NCBI RefSeq assembly: GCF_035982055.1
Contig: NZ_CP108427.1
Coordinates: 10,494,058 to 10,558,057 of the forward strand
Origin: Streptomyces sp. NBC_01288
GTDB lineage: Bacteria; Actinomycetota; Actinomycetes; Streptomycetales; Streptomycetaceae
Length of the DNA: 64,000 nt
Reading direction: 5' to 3'
Made by a program: the position numbers and the translations under genes. The notes below the pieces were generated by a model. It ran no database searches, had not been told where the DNA came from, and saw only the letters and a program-made list of their open reading frames with translations. Shown here piece after piece: positions 49,749 to 58,638 of this stretch (position 1 is its first letter; each line of letters begins with the position of its first letter).

Positions 49749-50303
49749 TCAGTCGATGGAGAAATCGGCGAACTCCACGTCGGTGAAGGCGATCCCGAGA
49801 CCGTGGGCGCGTCGGCCTGCGTCCCGGAAGTAGGCATGCCCCAGGGCCCGGGCGAGGATCACCATCTGCTGCTGCTCACCTCCGCCGGCGTCCCGGGCGG
49901 CGAACAGCTCGCGGGCCACTTCTCCCGACAGGTACTGGGTGATCAGCCGTACCCGCGGATCGTCCGACGAGCCCGCCGGAGCGGCGAATCCGAACCGCGC
50001 CCTGGTGTGGAGGACAAAGCCGTCGGCCTCGGCCCGGGCCCGCTGGCGGGAGCGCACCAGGGGCTGCCACCGTGCCCTGACGGCCTCATCGATCAGCCCC
50101 GCGTGCACGGCACTGGGACGGCGGCGCATTCCCGGCCGGGTGGTGACCCACCTCTGTACCGTGCGCTGGGAGATCCCCAGGAGGACGGCCACGTTCTTCG
50201 TTGAGCCCTTCTGGGTCTTGAGCAGGAAGCGGACGGCGGCGTCCCGCGTGGGCACGGGACGGGTCAGCAGCGCCCGCTCAAGTCCTTTGACGATCTCACC
50301 CAT
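49749..50303 (-). CDS. Divergent Tpg-family terminal protein (third copy)
   Basis: The 184-aa protein (ATG at 50303, weak ribosome site) has the Tpg length and layout. An N-terminal leader (MGEIVKGLERALLTRPVPTR) is followed by a helix-turn-helix (GSTKNVAVLLGISQRTVQRW against GGTKAVAQMLRISQRTVERY in Tpg). The core ADGFVLHTRARFGFAAPAGS parallels TGGIVIDTRARLGYTAPIGS, and the C-terminus (HAYFRDAGRRAHGLGIAFTD then VEFADFSID) parallels VYFQDNGRRAGSLEEVRFTD. It is clearly homologous but far more diverged than copies 1 and 2. It lies head-to-head with tap copy 2 and directly behind the transposition module. It may serve a different telomere type, or be a recruited regulator. Confidence 0.82.
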   Translation of the reverse strand: MGEIVKGLERALLTRPVPTRDAAVRFLLKTQKGSTKNVAVLLGISQRTVQRWVTTRPGMRRRPSAVHAGLIDEAVRARWQPLVRSRQRARAEADGFVLHTRARFGFAAPAGSSDDPRVRLITQYLSGEVARELFAARDAGGGEQQQMVILARALGHAYFRDAGRRAHGLGIAFTDVEFADFSID

Positions 50304-50505
50304 GCCCGCCCCCGAGCGTTCTGCCACCGCGATGGCTGCTGGTGCACGGCGGCTGCCTGCTCTCCCAGATCTCTCACACCAGGCGGTTCTCACCGGCCAG
50401 TTCAGGTATAGCCAGGACACCGCCGCGGACCCTCGGCTAGAGAGCCTGCAACAGCCCAAGCCCGAGCGCGCCCTCCGGGAGCAACCGTGAACCCTCACCC
50501 GCCGT

Positions 50506-50544
50506 TTACGCCATCCGTACGCGCTTGGTACGCGAAACGTGCGC
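50506..50544. promoter_or_regulatory. Four 11-bp-spaced iterons upstream of tap (copy 2)
   Basis: TTACGC, GTACGC, GTACGC and GTGCGC start at 50506, 50517, 50528 and 50539, exactly 11 bases apart, 34-72 bases before the tap start. Spacing and position match the set upstream of tap copy 1 although the bases between differ. Confidence 0.82.
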
Positions 50545-50577
50545 TTCACGCTAGGGTTGCGGGACAGGAGGTGCTGC

Positions 50578-52788
50578 ATGTCCGAGCTGTTCGACGCGGT
50601 CGACGCGCTCATCGCGTCCCGCTCCCCGCTGCCGCCCCCGGCGGAGCGCAAGCGGCTGCGCCAGGCGCACGGCCTGACGCTGGACGAGGTGGCCGCCGCA
50701 CTGCAGGTGCGGCGCGCGACGGTCAGCGGCTGGGAGGCCGGCAAGACCGAGCCCAGGCCTCCGGAGCGCGATGCATACGCCCGCCTGCTCAAGCAGCTCG
50801 CCCAGCTCTACCCCGCCAACGCTCCCGTGCCCCCCGAGGACACGACAGCCCCCGAGACGCCTGCCGTTGAGGCCGCCCCTGCGCCACCGGCAGCCGAACC
50901 GGCCCACCCCCGCAGCGCACCCACAGGCCCGACTGCGGAGCCTGCGCACACCGCACACCGCCCCGCCGTCCCGGCCGCTGCACCGCATCCGGCCGCCACG
51001 ACCGCGCCGACGTCGCGCCGCCAGGGCGAGAGAAAGCCCCTCCCGGCAGGCGGCGCTGACCCGCGATTCGTCAACGGGCCGCTCGCGGTCGTCGACGTCG
51101 CCGACGGCCAGGCGCTGGCGTACTGCGTCGGCGGCCTGGTCCTGGACGTACCGGCGAAGTCCATTCCGGCCCTGGTGGAGTGGACGCTGAGCGAGGGGCG
51201 GCTCGGCCAGCCGAAGCTGTCCGGTCCGGGCAAGGACGCCGACCCGCTGCTCGTGCTGACCGAGACCGCATGCGAGCACTACGGCCTGCCGGTGACGCTC
51301 ACAAAGGAGGAGCGCCTGGCAGGACGGATCCCGGAAGGCCACAAGGCCATCAAGCAACTGATCCGTGCGGACTGGAAGTTGACCAAGCGCGGGTTCGGGC
51401 CGTGGGCGCGGATCTACCGCCCCGCGCAGGGCTCGGAGCGGGCCTGCGTGCAGTTGTGCATCCCGTCGTGGGACGCGCTCGACACCCGCCACTGGGCCGA
51501 TGCCGCCCAGCTGCCGTCGGCGGACCTCGCCCGGCTGCTGGGCACGTACGCGTCGAGGGTGATGACGCCGCGCGGATCGACCGCCGTGACCGGTCTGGAG
51601 CTGATGACCGCGCTGCACCCGCCGACCCGTGCCTCCGAGCCGGACGCCGACGGGAAGCGGCACTCCGAGCACAACCCCGGCTCGCTGGGCAAGGATCCGG
51701 TGGACTGCGCACCGTGCGAGGCTCCCGACGGCCACCCGCTCCTTGCCGACCTGCCGCGTTTCCACCACCGCACCCCGGCGGAGGTCCTGGTGGAGGAGGC
51801 GTACGACTGGGCACGCCCGCTCACCGACGCCGAATGCACCCTCCGGCACCTGGTGGGCATCGACGTGAACATGGCCTTCGCCGCCGGCGCCAACGGCCTC
51901 ACGGTCGGCCTCGGTGCGCCGACACACGTCAAGGCGCCGGTGTTCGACGCGAAGCTGCCCGGCGCGTGGCTGGTCGATCTGTCGCATGTCGACCTGTCGA
52001 GGGTGAAGGTCGCCAAGGACACGTGGGTGGACCTGGATGGCTCGTTGCTGCCCAGCCCGTTCACGCCGAAGGGTGAACGGCCCGAGGGCCCGGCGTGGTA
52101 CGCCACGCCCACCGTCGCGTACGCGGTCGAACTGGGCTACGAGGTGCGCCCGGTCGAGGCGTGGGTGCGCTACGACAACGGGCGTTACCTGGACGGCTGG
52201 TACAACCGGCTGCGCGACGCGTACCTCGCTACGATGGCCGACCTCGGAGTGGGCGCCGACCTGACGCCGGAGGAGTTCCTGACGGCGATGGACGGCTACC
52301 GCCTGCGTGACCCTCAGCTGGCGATCGTGGTGTCCGCGATCAAGGCGACCGTGAAGGGCGGCATCGGCAAGCTGCGCGAACGCCCGCGCGGCGAGGGCTG
52401 GAAACCAGGGCAGCCCTGGCGGGCCCTCGCCCGGCCCACCTGGCGCCCGGACATCCGCGCCGCCGTCATCTCCCGCACCCGGATCAACATGCACCGCAAG
52501 ATCGTCAAGCACGCCGCCTTCACCGGGCAGTACCCGGTCGCGGTCCTCTCGGACTGCGCCGTCTACGCCTCCGACGGGCCTTCGCCACTGGACTTCCTGC
52601 CCTACCGGGACGGCAAGTCGCTGCCGGGCGGCTTCAAGCTCGGGGTCAACCCCGGGCTGGTGAAGTGGGAGGGCACCCAGAGCGTGCTGTGGGGCGAGGG
52701 CGTCCGCGAACAGTTCAACGCCCCGGAACTCAACCTCGCCCGGTACATCAAGGACGGCACCGTCACCGACCAGGACACCGGAGAGTAG
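50578..52788 (+). CDS. tap: Telomere-associated protein Tap (copy 2)
   Basis: The 736-aa protein starts at the ATG at 50578 with AGGAGG upstream. It shows the same order as copy 1: XRE-type helix-turn-helix (HGLTLDEVAAALQVRRATVS then GWEAGKTEPR), a Pro/Ala/Thr-rich linker that differs strongly from copy 1, and a nearly identical body (KRGFGPWARIYRPAQGSERA, LVGIDVNMAFAAGANGLTVG, RAAVISRTRINMHRKIVKHA). It is followed 10 bases later by an intact tpg. Tap and Tpg together form the telomere complex that completes replication of linear Streptomyces replicons. Confidence 0.95.
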   Translation: MSELFDAVDALIASRSPLPPPAERKRLRQAHGLTLDEVAAALQVRRATVSGWEAGKTEPRPPERDAYARLLKQLAQLYPANAPVPPEDTTAPETPAVEAAPAPPAAEPAHPRSAPTGPTAEPAHTAHRPAVPAAAPHPAATTAPTSRRQGERKPLPAGGADPRFVNGPLAVVDVADGQALAYCVGGLVLDVPAKSIPALVEWTLSEGRLGQPKLSGPGKDADPLLVLTETACEHYGLPVTLTKEERLAGRIPEGHKAIKQLIRADWKLTKRGFGPWARIYRPAQGSERACVQLCIPSWDALDTRHWADAAQLPSADLARLLGTYASRVMTPRGSTAVTGLELMTALHPPTRASEPDADGKRHSEHNPGSLGKDPVDCAPCEAPDGHPLLADLPRFHHRTPAEVLVEEAYDWARPLTDAECTLRHLVGIDVNMAFAAGANGLTVGLGAPTHVKAPVFDAKLPGAWLVDLSHVDLSRVKVAKDTWVDLDGSLLPSPFTPKGERPEGPAWYATPTVAYAVELGYEVRPVEAWVRYDNGRYLDGWYNRLRDAYLATMADLGVGADLTPEEFLTAMDGYRLRDPQLAIVVSAIKATVKGGIGKLRERPRGEGWKPGQPWRALARPTWRPDIRAAVISRTRINMHRKIVKHAAFTGQYPVAVLSDCAVYASDGPSPLDFLPYRDGKSLPGGFKLGVNPGLVKWEGTQSVLWGEGVREQFNAPELNLARYIKDGTVTDQDTGE

Positions 52789-52798
52789 GTAGAGCGCG

Positions 52799-53356
52799 AT
52801 GAGCCTGTTCGGGGACGGCCTGGACGCCGCGGTGCAGAAGGCGTTCACCCGCCCAGCACCCAAGAGCGCCGGCGCCCAGATGCGGTACCTGGTCAAGCAG
52901 CTGGGAGGCACCAAGACGGCCGCCCAGATGCTGCGCATCTCCCAGCGCACCGTCGAACGGTATGTCAAAGACCAGATCAAAAAGCCCCGCCCGGACCTCG
53001 CCGCCCGCCTGGAGCGCGAGGTGAAGAAGCGGTGGCAGCCGCAGATCCGCGCCCAGGCGCGGCAGAAGGCGGCGAGCACCGGCGGCATCGTCATCGACAC
53101 CCGCGCCCGCCTCGGCTACACCGCGCCGATCGGGACGACGGACCAGGACCGGCTCCGGCACCTGACGGTCGCCCTGCCGCCGCACTATGCCGCCCGCCTC
53201 TTCGACGCCCAGGAGGCTGGCGCCAGCGACCAGGAGCTGCGGGAGATCGCCGCCGACGCGCTCAGGGAGGTGTACTTCCAGGACAACGGCCGCCGCGCCG
53301 GCAGTCTGGAGGAGGTCCGCTTCACCGACATCGAGTACCTCGAGTTCGAGCTCTGA
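52799..53356 (+). CDS. tpg: Terminal protein Tpg (copy 2), intact
   Basis: The 185-aa protein starts at the ATG at 52799 and shares MSLFGDGLDAA, the helix-turn-helix (LGGTKTAAQMLRISQRTVER then YVKDQIKKPRPDL) and the DTRARLGYTAPIGTTDQDRL core with copy 1. It has the complete C-terminus (EIAADALREVYFQDNGRRAG followed by SLEEVRFTDIEYLEFEL). Tpg becomes covalently bound to telomere 5' ends through a Thr residue and primes end patching. It is coupled to the tap gene before it. With copy 1 truncated, this is the likely functional terminal protein of the operon pair. Confidence 0.95.
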   Translation: MSLFGDGLDAAVQKAFTRPAPKSAGAQMRYLVKQLGGTKTAAQMLRISQRTVERYVKDQIKKPRPDLAARLEREVKKRWQPQIRAQARQKAASTGGIVIDTRARLGYTAPIGTTDQDRLRHLTVALPPHYAARLFDAQEAGASDQELREIAADALREVYFQDNGRRAGSLEEVRFTDIEYLEFEL

Positions 53357-53389
53357 CCCACGTCGGCCTGAAGCCCGGGGCAGGTTGCG

Positions 53390-53525
53390 TGACCAGGGCG
53401 TACGGGCGTGGGGCGGGGTGGTGCGGTCGACCAGCCTCTCAGCACGCAGCCGGGCCAGCTGGCGACGGGTCTGCTCGATGCGCCGAGGGGGCGATCATCC
53501 GGTGCATCTGCTCGGCGGTGGCCAT
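53390..53525 (-). pseudogene. Relic of a replication-relaxation-type winged-helix protein
   Basis: The minus strand from the ATG at 53525 reads MATAEQMHRMIAPS, then in another frame RRIEQTRRQLARLRAERLVD followed by RTTPPH. This resembles the start of Streptomyces replication-relaxation family proteins (TAEQLHRLxxPG...TRRRLAxLRAxGLVDR). A frameshift and the lack of continuation show it is a remnant. The rest of the gap from 53357 to 54022 shows no other gene. Confidence 0.4.
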
Positions 53526-54022
53526 CCGATCCCGCTGCCCGTGTCCACGCTGATCGTCACGGATCTGCTCGCTTCCCGTACGGTGCGGCGACGTCTTGCC
53601 CGCCGCCGCGTGTACCGGTCACGGCAGCAGTCGGCGCCGACCGGACCACCGACCATGAAGGCCCGACCACGGTCACGAAGCGACAACACGTCCGTGGACC
53701 AGGCCCACATCCCCGCCGACAACCCGGCCGACAACCGTCCGCACGCTCTGCCGCGCCTGTCCGTGAAACCGCAGGTAACCATGCTGGTTGGGCCGTGGTC
53801 GGGAGGCCGACATCCCCTCTACGCCTCCGAGTCCACGCCCCACAGCAGGAAGAACAGAGAAGTGGGTGGGTGGGACACGACCCGGGCAGCGGGCGAGGGG
53901 ATTGGGGTGCGCTCAGTCGGTTGCGCGTCGGCGGGGCGCCGCGCCCGGGCCGCCGTCAATGCGGCGTCGACGTCAGGTGGGGGATGTCGGTGGGGAGAGA
54001 CCGGGGCGGGGGAGGTGCCGTG

Positions 54023-57000
54023 CTATTGGGGGTGTGGTGAGCCTTCGGTTTCGGTGTGTGTTGGGTCGCTGGTGCCGGGTTCTTCGGGTGCTTGCGCAGT
54101 GGGGTCGTAGGCGCGGAGGGGGATGACGGCTGCCAGGAGAAGCCCGTTGTCGTGCGGTGTGGCCGAAGCCTGTTGTTGCTCGTTGCTGCTTGTTGTGGGT
54201 GAGGCGGGGTCGTAGGTGAGCAGGCAGAGGGCGCGGTCTATGGCCTGGACGCACCATGCATCCGGGATTGTCAGGGGGCGGAGGAAGAGGACGGCGCCCA
54301 TCGGGTCGACGATGGTGAGCAGCCACTGGTCGGGTCCATCTGCAGTGTTCTGTATCGGGGATATGAGTGCGATCCACTGGTTGGAAACGGGGAGCTGCTC
54401 GATGCCGTGTGTCAGCGGGTTGAAGCCGAGTCTGTCGAGATAGTGGGCCAGGCCGGTGTCGGTCTCGGTGTGGTGCTCCTCGGTGGCTGCGGCGGGCAGC
54501 GCCAGGTTGATGGCGAGGACGGGTAGGCCGTCGGCCCCAGGCGGCAGGGGGGTGATCTGCAGGTTGTCCTCGCCAGCGGCAGGAGTGACGAGCTCGTGGT
54601 GGTCGTGCCACAGGTTGCTGAGGATCAGGGCTTGGTCAATTCTGGCCTGCCCTTCCTGGCTGTGGTCTTCGGCTTGGTGGAAGAGTGCAGCCGCGCGGAT
54701 GAGGGCCTCGAAGGTCTCCTCGAACTCCTGGACTCCGTGATGGGCTCGGGCCAGCACCATCAGGGTCTTCGCTTCACGGTGGGCATCGCCTAGTTGGCGA
54801 TGTATCGCAGCGGCCTCGGTGAGCGGCTCGATGGCCTCGTCCGGATGCCCGGTGCCGAGGAGCAGGACACCGAGGTTGTTCACTGACTCTGCCAGGTGGT
54901 GAAGGTCGCCGCTTTCGCGGAAGCCGGAAATCGCACCGGTCAGGGCTTCGATCGCTTCGGGGTACTGGTCCGCGTAGGGCAGGGAGCTACCGAGTCTGGC
55001 GAGGGCCTGTGCTTTCAGATGTGGTGAATGTGTGGTGCGGAGCAGGTCCAGGGCCTGTTGGCAGGCGTCGATGGCTTCTTGGTAGTGCTCGTCAGGCTTC
55101 AGGGCCACGGCGAGGTTGATCAGCGCGAGGGCGGCAGCGTGGGGGTCGTTGACCTTGAGGATGGCTACTGCCATCTTGCACAGTTCTACTGCCTCAGCGG
55201 AGGGTCCGGTTTCGCACAGAGCACTGCTCAAGTTGATAAGGGTGAAGGCCATGCCGTGTGTATCGCCTGCAGCTTCGTAGAGACCGAGGGCTTTGTGAAG
55301 GACTTGCACGGCCTCAGGGGCGCGTCCCCGCATGGCCACCAGTGTGCCGCCGAGGTTGACCAGGGCTCCCGCCTCGCTCGCTGGGTCGCCTACTTCCCGG
55401 AAGCCGGTGGCAGCCTTTCGGCACGCCTCCTCGGATTGCGGCATCTGGTGGAGCTCCCTGTACGCGTTCCCGATGGTGGTCCAGGCTCCGGCCTCCTGGC
55501 GGCGGTCTCCCAGTTCACGGGCGATGGCCTGCGACTGAAAGCAGGCGTCGATGGCCTCGGTGAACTTCCGCTGGCCGGACAGTGCGGCCCCCAGGGTGGT
55601 CAGACCGATCGCTTCACGTTGCCTGTCGCCCGCGGCGACGACCAGGGACAGGGCAACGGTGATGGTCGTGACCCAGTCTTCGTAGTAGTGCTGCTGGGAG
55701 AAGAAGTCGTTGAGGGCGTTCGCCAGGAACAGCGTGGCGGTGGGCTGGCCGAGTGAGGGGCCAGCGGTGACGGCGGCGACCAGGTTGGTGCGCTCGCGTT
55801 CCAGCCAGTCCAGGGCCTGGGCCCGGTTTTCGGGGGGTACCGAGGTGTCGCTGCGCTTGAGGTGTCCTACAGCCTGCTGGGTCAGTCCTGCGTACAGCGT
55901 GATGAGCCGTTTCATCGCCTCGGCTTGCTGGTCTTCGGCGGCGCTGGCTGCGGCGTGCTCGCCGGCGTAGAGGCGCAGCAGGTCGTGCATGGACCAGTGG
56001 TGGTCGCCGGTGGCGTCGATCAGGTGGGCGCGGGCGAGGTCGACGAGGAGGCGTCGCGTGATGGTGTGGTGCAGGCCGAGCATGTACGAGACGGCATCGG
56101 CACTCAGGTCGGTGCCGGGGGCGTGGGCCAGGAGCCGGAACGCGCGGGCCTGTGGTGCGGTCAGGTGCCGGTAGGAGAGGTCGAAGGCCGCCCGGATGGC
56201 CAGGGGGCTGCCGTCCGGGCCGGTGTCGGGGTAGTCGAGTGCGTCCAGGCGCACACGGGCGTCCTCCAGGTCGCTCACCTGGTCTGCGAGGGACCGGTCG
56301 GGCTCGTCGCGCAGGAGCGCCGCGGTGATGCGCAGCGCCAGCGGGAGGTATCCGCACAGGTGAGCCAGCCGGTGGGCGGCATCCGGCTGCGCTTGGACCC
56401 GGCCGTCGCCGGTCGTGCCGGCGCGCAGGGACTGGTCCAGCAGCTCCACTGCCTCGTCGAGGGGAAGAGGGCCCAGGTCCACGCGGTGCACGGGCAGGGC
56501 CGACAGGCTGTGCCGGGAGGTGATCAGGGCCCGGTGGGGGGCCGAGGGCAGTAGCTGGGAGGTCTGGGCGGCCGTACGGACGTTGTCGAACACGACGAGC
56601 ACGGGCCGTTGCTGCCGCGCCAACTGGTCCAGCAGGTTGCGCCAGGCGTCGAGCTTTCCCTCAGCGGTGTCGGGGATGTCCTTGGCGCTCACTCCGAAGG
56701 CGCGGAGGAACCGGTCGGCCACCGCGCCGGGGTCCGCACTGGCGTCGGTGCTGTAGCCGCGCATGTCGGCGAAGAGAGTCCCGCCGGGGAACCACCTGCG
56801 CGCACGTGCCTGATGCGCGGCGTGGAGCGCGAGAGCGGTCTTGCCGATTCCTGCCATCCCGGCCACGGCCGACACGACGATCGTCGCCGACTCGTCTCCG
56901 CCCTGGCTGCCGGGTTCCAGCTGGTCCAGAACCTCGGTCAGAGCAGCGGAGCGGCCGGTGAATCCCGATGGCGCGGCTGGAAGGGTCATCGGCCCCTGTG

Positions 57001-57346
57001 CCGGCGTATCGGCGGTGGCGCGCGGCCGCCCCCCTCGGCCGCTGTTGCGCTCGCGCTGCGCCTCCGAGAGCAGTTCTTGCCACCAGGCCGGCGAACGCGG
57101 CGCGTAGGACGCGTTCCGGCGCTTGGCTTCGCTCTGCAAGAAGGCGGTGAGGACGAGGAAATAGCGCTGCTGTGCCGGCCCGGGTACAGCGGGGCCGGTC
57201 GTCCAGCCGCTGATGGCCGAATCACTGATCCTGATCGGAGGCCGCTGTTCGAGCCCGAGGCGCACCAACCGCTCCAGCGTCGGTCTTCCCGCCGCCTGGT
57301 GCGCCGCGTTGAGTTCCGCACGGAACCGATCCGTTTTCGCTCCCAC
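54023..57346 (-). CDS. NB-ARC/TPR signalling protein (STAND ATPase)
   Basis: The 1,107-aa protein starts at the GTG at 57346 (GGAGGG 7 bases upstream). It has an XRE-like N-terminus (ISDSAISGWTTGPAVPG, about 40-57) and an NB-ARC domain: GFTGRSAAL, P-loop GMAGIGKT (163-170), VLVVFDNVRTA, ALITSRHSLSAL, GYLPLAL and MHDLLRLYA. About ten TPR repeats (about 545-900) and a C-terminal domain of unknown type follow. This is the layout of AfsR-like STAND proteins without the SARP DNA-binding domain. They act as ATP-switched regulators or defence sensors. No effector domain is recognised. Confidence 0.88.
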   Translation of the reverse strand: MGAKTDRFRAELNAAHQAAGRPTLERLVRLGLEQRPPIRISDSAISGWTTGPAVPGPAQQRYFLVLTAFLQSEAKRRNASYAPRSPAWWQELLSEAQRERNSGRGGRPRATADTPAQGPMTLPAAPSGFTGRSAALTEVLDQLEPGSQGGDESATIVVSAVAGMAGIGKTALALHAAHQARARRWFPGGTLFADMRGYSTDASADPGAVADRFLRAFGVSAKDIPDTAEGKLDAWRNLLDQLARQQRPVLVVFDNVRTAAQTSQLLPSAPHRALITSRHSLSALPVHRVDLGPLPLDEAVELLDQSLRAGTTGDGRVQAQPDAAHRLAHLCGYLPLALRITAALLRDEPDRSLADQVSDLEDARVRLDALDYPDTGPDGSPLAIRAAFDLSYRHLTAPQARAFRLLAHAPGTDLSADAVSYMLGLHHTITRRLLVDLARAHLIDATGDHHWSMHDLLRLYAGEHAAASAAEDQQAEAMKRLITLYAGLTQQAVGHLKRSDTSVPPENRAQALDWLERERTNLVAAVTAGPSLGQPTATLFLANALNDFFSQQHYYEDWVTTITVALSLVVAAGDRQREAIGLTTLGAALSGQRKFTEAIDACFQSQAIARELGDRRQEAGAWTTIGNAYRELHQMPQSEEACRKAATGFREVGDPASEAGALVNLGGTLVAMRGRAPEAVQVLHKALGLYEAAGDTHGMAFTLINLSSALCETGPSAEAVELCKMAVAILKVNDPHAAALALINLAVALKPDEHYQEAIDACQQALDLLRTTHSPHLKAQALARLGSSLPYADQYPEAIEALTGAISGFRESGDLHHLAESVNNLGVLLLGTGHPDEAIEPLTEAAAIHRQLGDAHREAKTLMVLARAHHGVQEFEETFEALIRAAALFHQAEDHSQEGQARIDQALILSNLWHDHHELVTPAAGEDNLQITPLPPGADGLPVLAINLALPAAATEEHHTETDTGLAHYLDRLGFNPLTHGIEQLPVSNQWIALISPIQNTADGPDQWLLTIVDPMGAVLFLRPLTIPDAWCVQAIDRALCLLTYDPASPTTSSNEQQQASATPHDNGLLLAAVIPLRAYDPTAQAPEEPGTSDPTHTETEGSPHPQ

Positions 57347-57527
57347 CGGCTCCCTCCGCACTCTCGCTTCCAGGTATCAGCAGCCCTGGAAAAGACTCTG
57401 ACACGCCACTTGAGCAGGCTAGTTGGCACAGCGTCAGGAGGTAGCCGCTTCGCTGGAAACCTCCTGGAAGGAGCGTCATGGCACCACCGCAGCTGCAACC
57501 GCGCAGCCGCTGTCGAAGGAGAAGACC

Positions 57528-57644
57528 ATGAACCTCAGCGCGATCCGTGCCCGCCGCGCTCTACGCAGCCTGGTGATCCACGTGACGCTTGCCGCAACTG
57601 CCGGCGCCGCCGAGGCCCTGACCATCTGGATTCTGAACCGCTGA
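57528..57644 (+). CDS. Small 38-aa membrane peptide
   Basis: The ATG at 57528 has AAGGAG 7 bases upstream and encodes a basic start (MNLSAIRARRALRSLVIHVT) followed by a hydrophobic segment ending IWILNR. It is divergent from the NB-ARC gene and followed by a strong hairpin. Good ribosome site and compact organisation support it, though nothing about its function is known. Confidence 0.5.
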   Translation: MNLSAIRARRALRSLVIHVTLAATAGAAEALTIWILNR

Positions 57645-57759
57645 GCTCAGGACCTGGGCTTGACCGGAGCCCGTTCGATGCTGCTCCAGGCCAAGCCCGC
57701 CCCTTTGCGATCCAGCAGCATCGGGTCGGGCACAGAGGCGGCAAGCATCGGTTCTGGTG

Positions 57760-57799
57760 GCAGTCAGCCCCCAGGCTTCCCCGCCTGGGGGCTGACTGC
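57760..57799. terminator. Perfect 17-bp stem terminator
   Basis: GCAGTCAGCCCCCAGGC pairs perfectly with GCCTGGGGGCTGACTGC around TTCCCC. It separates the small membrane peptide (plus) from the sigma operon (minus) and can terminate both. Confidence 0.85.
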
Positions 57800-57933
57800 G
57801 CGTACGTCGTGCCCTGGGCCGCCGCCGCCCGGCTTCCAGCACCGCGAAGCCACATCGGTCGGCGTACGTCGACGAGTTGGCTGACGATCTGGTGAGGTCG
57901 TCGGCGATGAACGTGTCCTTCGGATGGGGTGGC

Positions 57934-58638
57934 TCAGGCGGGAAGGGGCTGGTCGAGGTCTTCTCCGATTTGGTCGAGGAGGTGGTCGAGGATGCGGTGT
58001 GCCTGGGTGAGGCGTTGCGTGGCGCTGTCGAGAGTGTCGAGGGCGTCGTCGAGGAGCACGGCATGGGAGTCGGCGGCAGGGCTTTCCAGCGTCTGCGCCA
58101 CGGTGGTCCAGGCCGTGTTGACGCAGTCGTGGATGTCGTTGAATGCCGAGGCGTTCTGCGTCCTCGTAAGTGTTCTGCCTTGTGCTTCGGTGATGACTCG
58201 GGAGATGACAAGCTGAGCGTGGGTCAGCTTGGATCGTGCGGTTTCCAGGGAGGACGGGCCGTCGTCCGTCATGGTCACAAGGCTGTGGAACTGATCGCTC
58301 GTGTGCTGCAGGAGATCGAGGGCCTCTTGCAACTGCTGGTTGTCGTCAATGTGGCTGTGCTCGCCCGGACGCCCGGTGATGTGCAGGCTTGAACGGAACG
58401 AGGTATACCCGTTCAGGCCATCGGTCTGTCGCGGTGGACCAGGGTAGGCAGGAAGGGAAGCAAGCTGCTGAAAGCCGCCCGTCAGATCGAGGGCGTCGTC
58501 GAGACACTGGGACAATTCTTCGTCGGCATCAGCAAGAAGCTGATCCAGACACGTATCGGCATTCGTGGGACGGCCAACTCCCAGGGCGGTGTCAGCCTCT
58601 GGGACAGCTGTCTCCTGGGGCATGGTGTGTTCACTCAT
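57934..58638 (-). CDS. Hypothetical protein following an ECF sigma factor
   Basis: The 234-aa protein starts at the ATG at 58638, overlapping the sigma stop by 8 bases. It is acidic and mostly helical: NADTCLDQLLADADEELSQC followed by LDDALDL, QQLQEALDLLQHTSDQFHSL and DDALDTLDSATQRLTQAHRI followed by LDHLLDQIGEDL. The pattern suggests a coiled-coil bundle. No family is known. It occupies the same third position as the gene at 40062 in the other sigma operon, but the sequences are not alike. Confidence 0.72.
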   Translation of the reverse strand: MSEHTMPQETAVPEADTALGVGRPTNADTCLDQLLADADEELSQCLDDALDLTGGFQQLASLPAYPGPPRQTDGLNGYTSFRSSLHITGRPGEHSHIDDNQQLQEALDLLQHTSDQFHSLVTMTDDGPSSLETARSKLTHAQLVISRVITEAQGRTLTRTQNASAFNDIHDCVNTAWTTVAQTLESPAADSHAVLLDDALDTLDSATQRLTQAHRILDHLLDQIGEDLDQPLPA

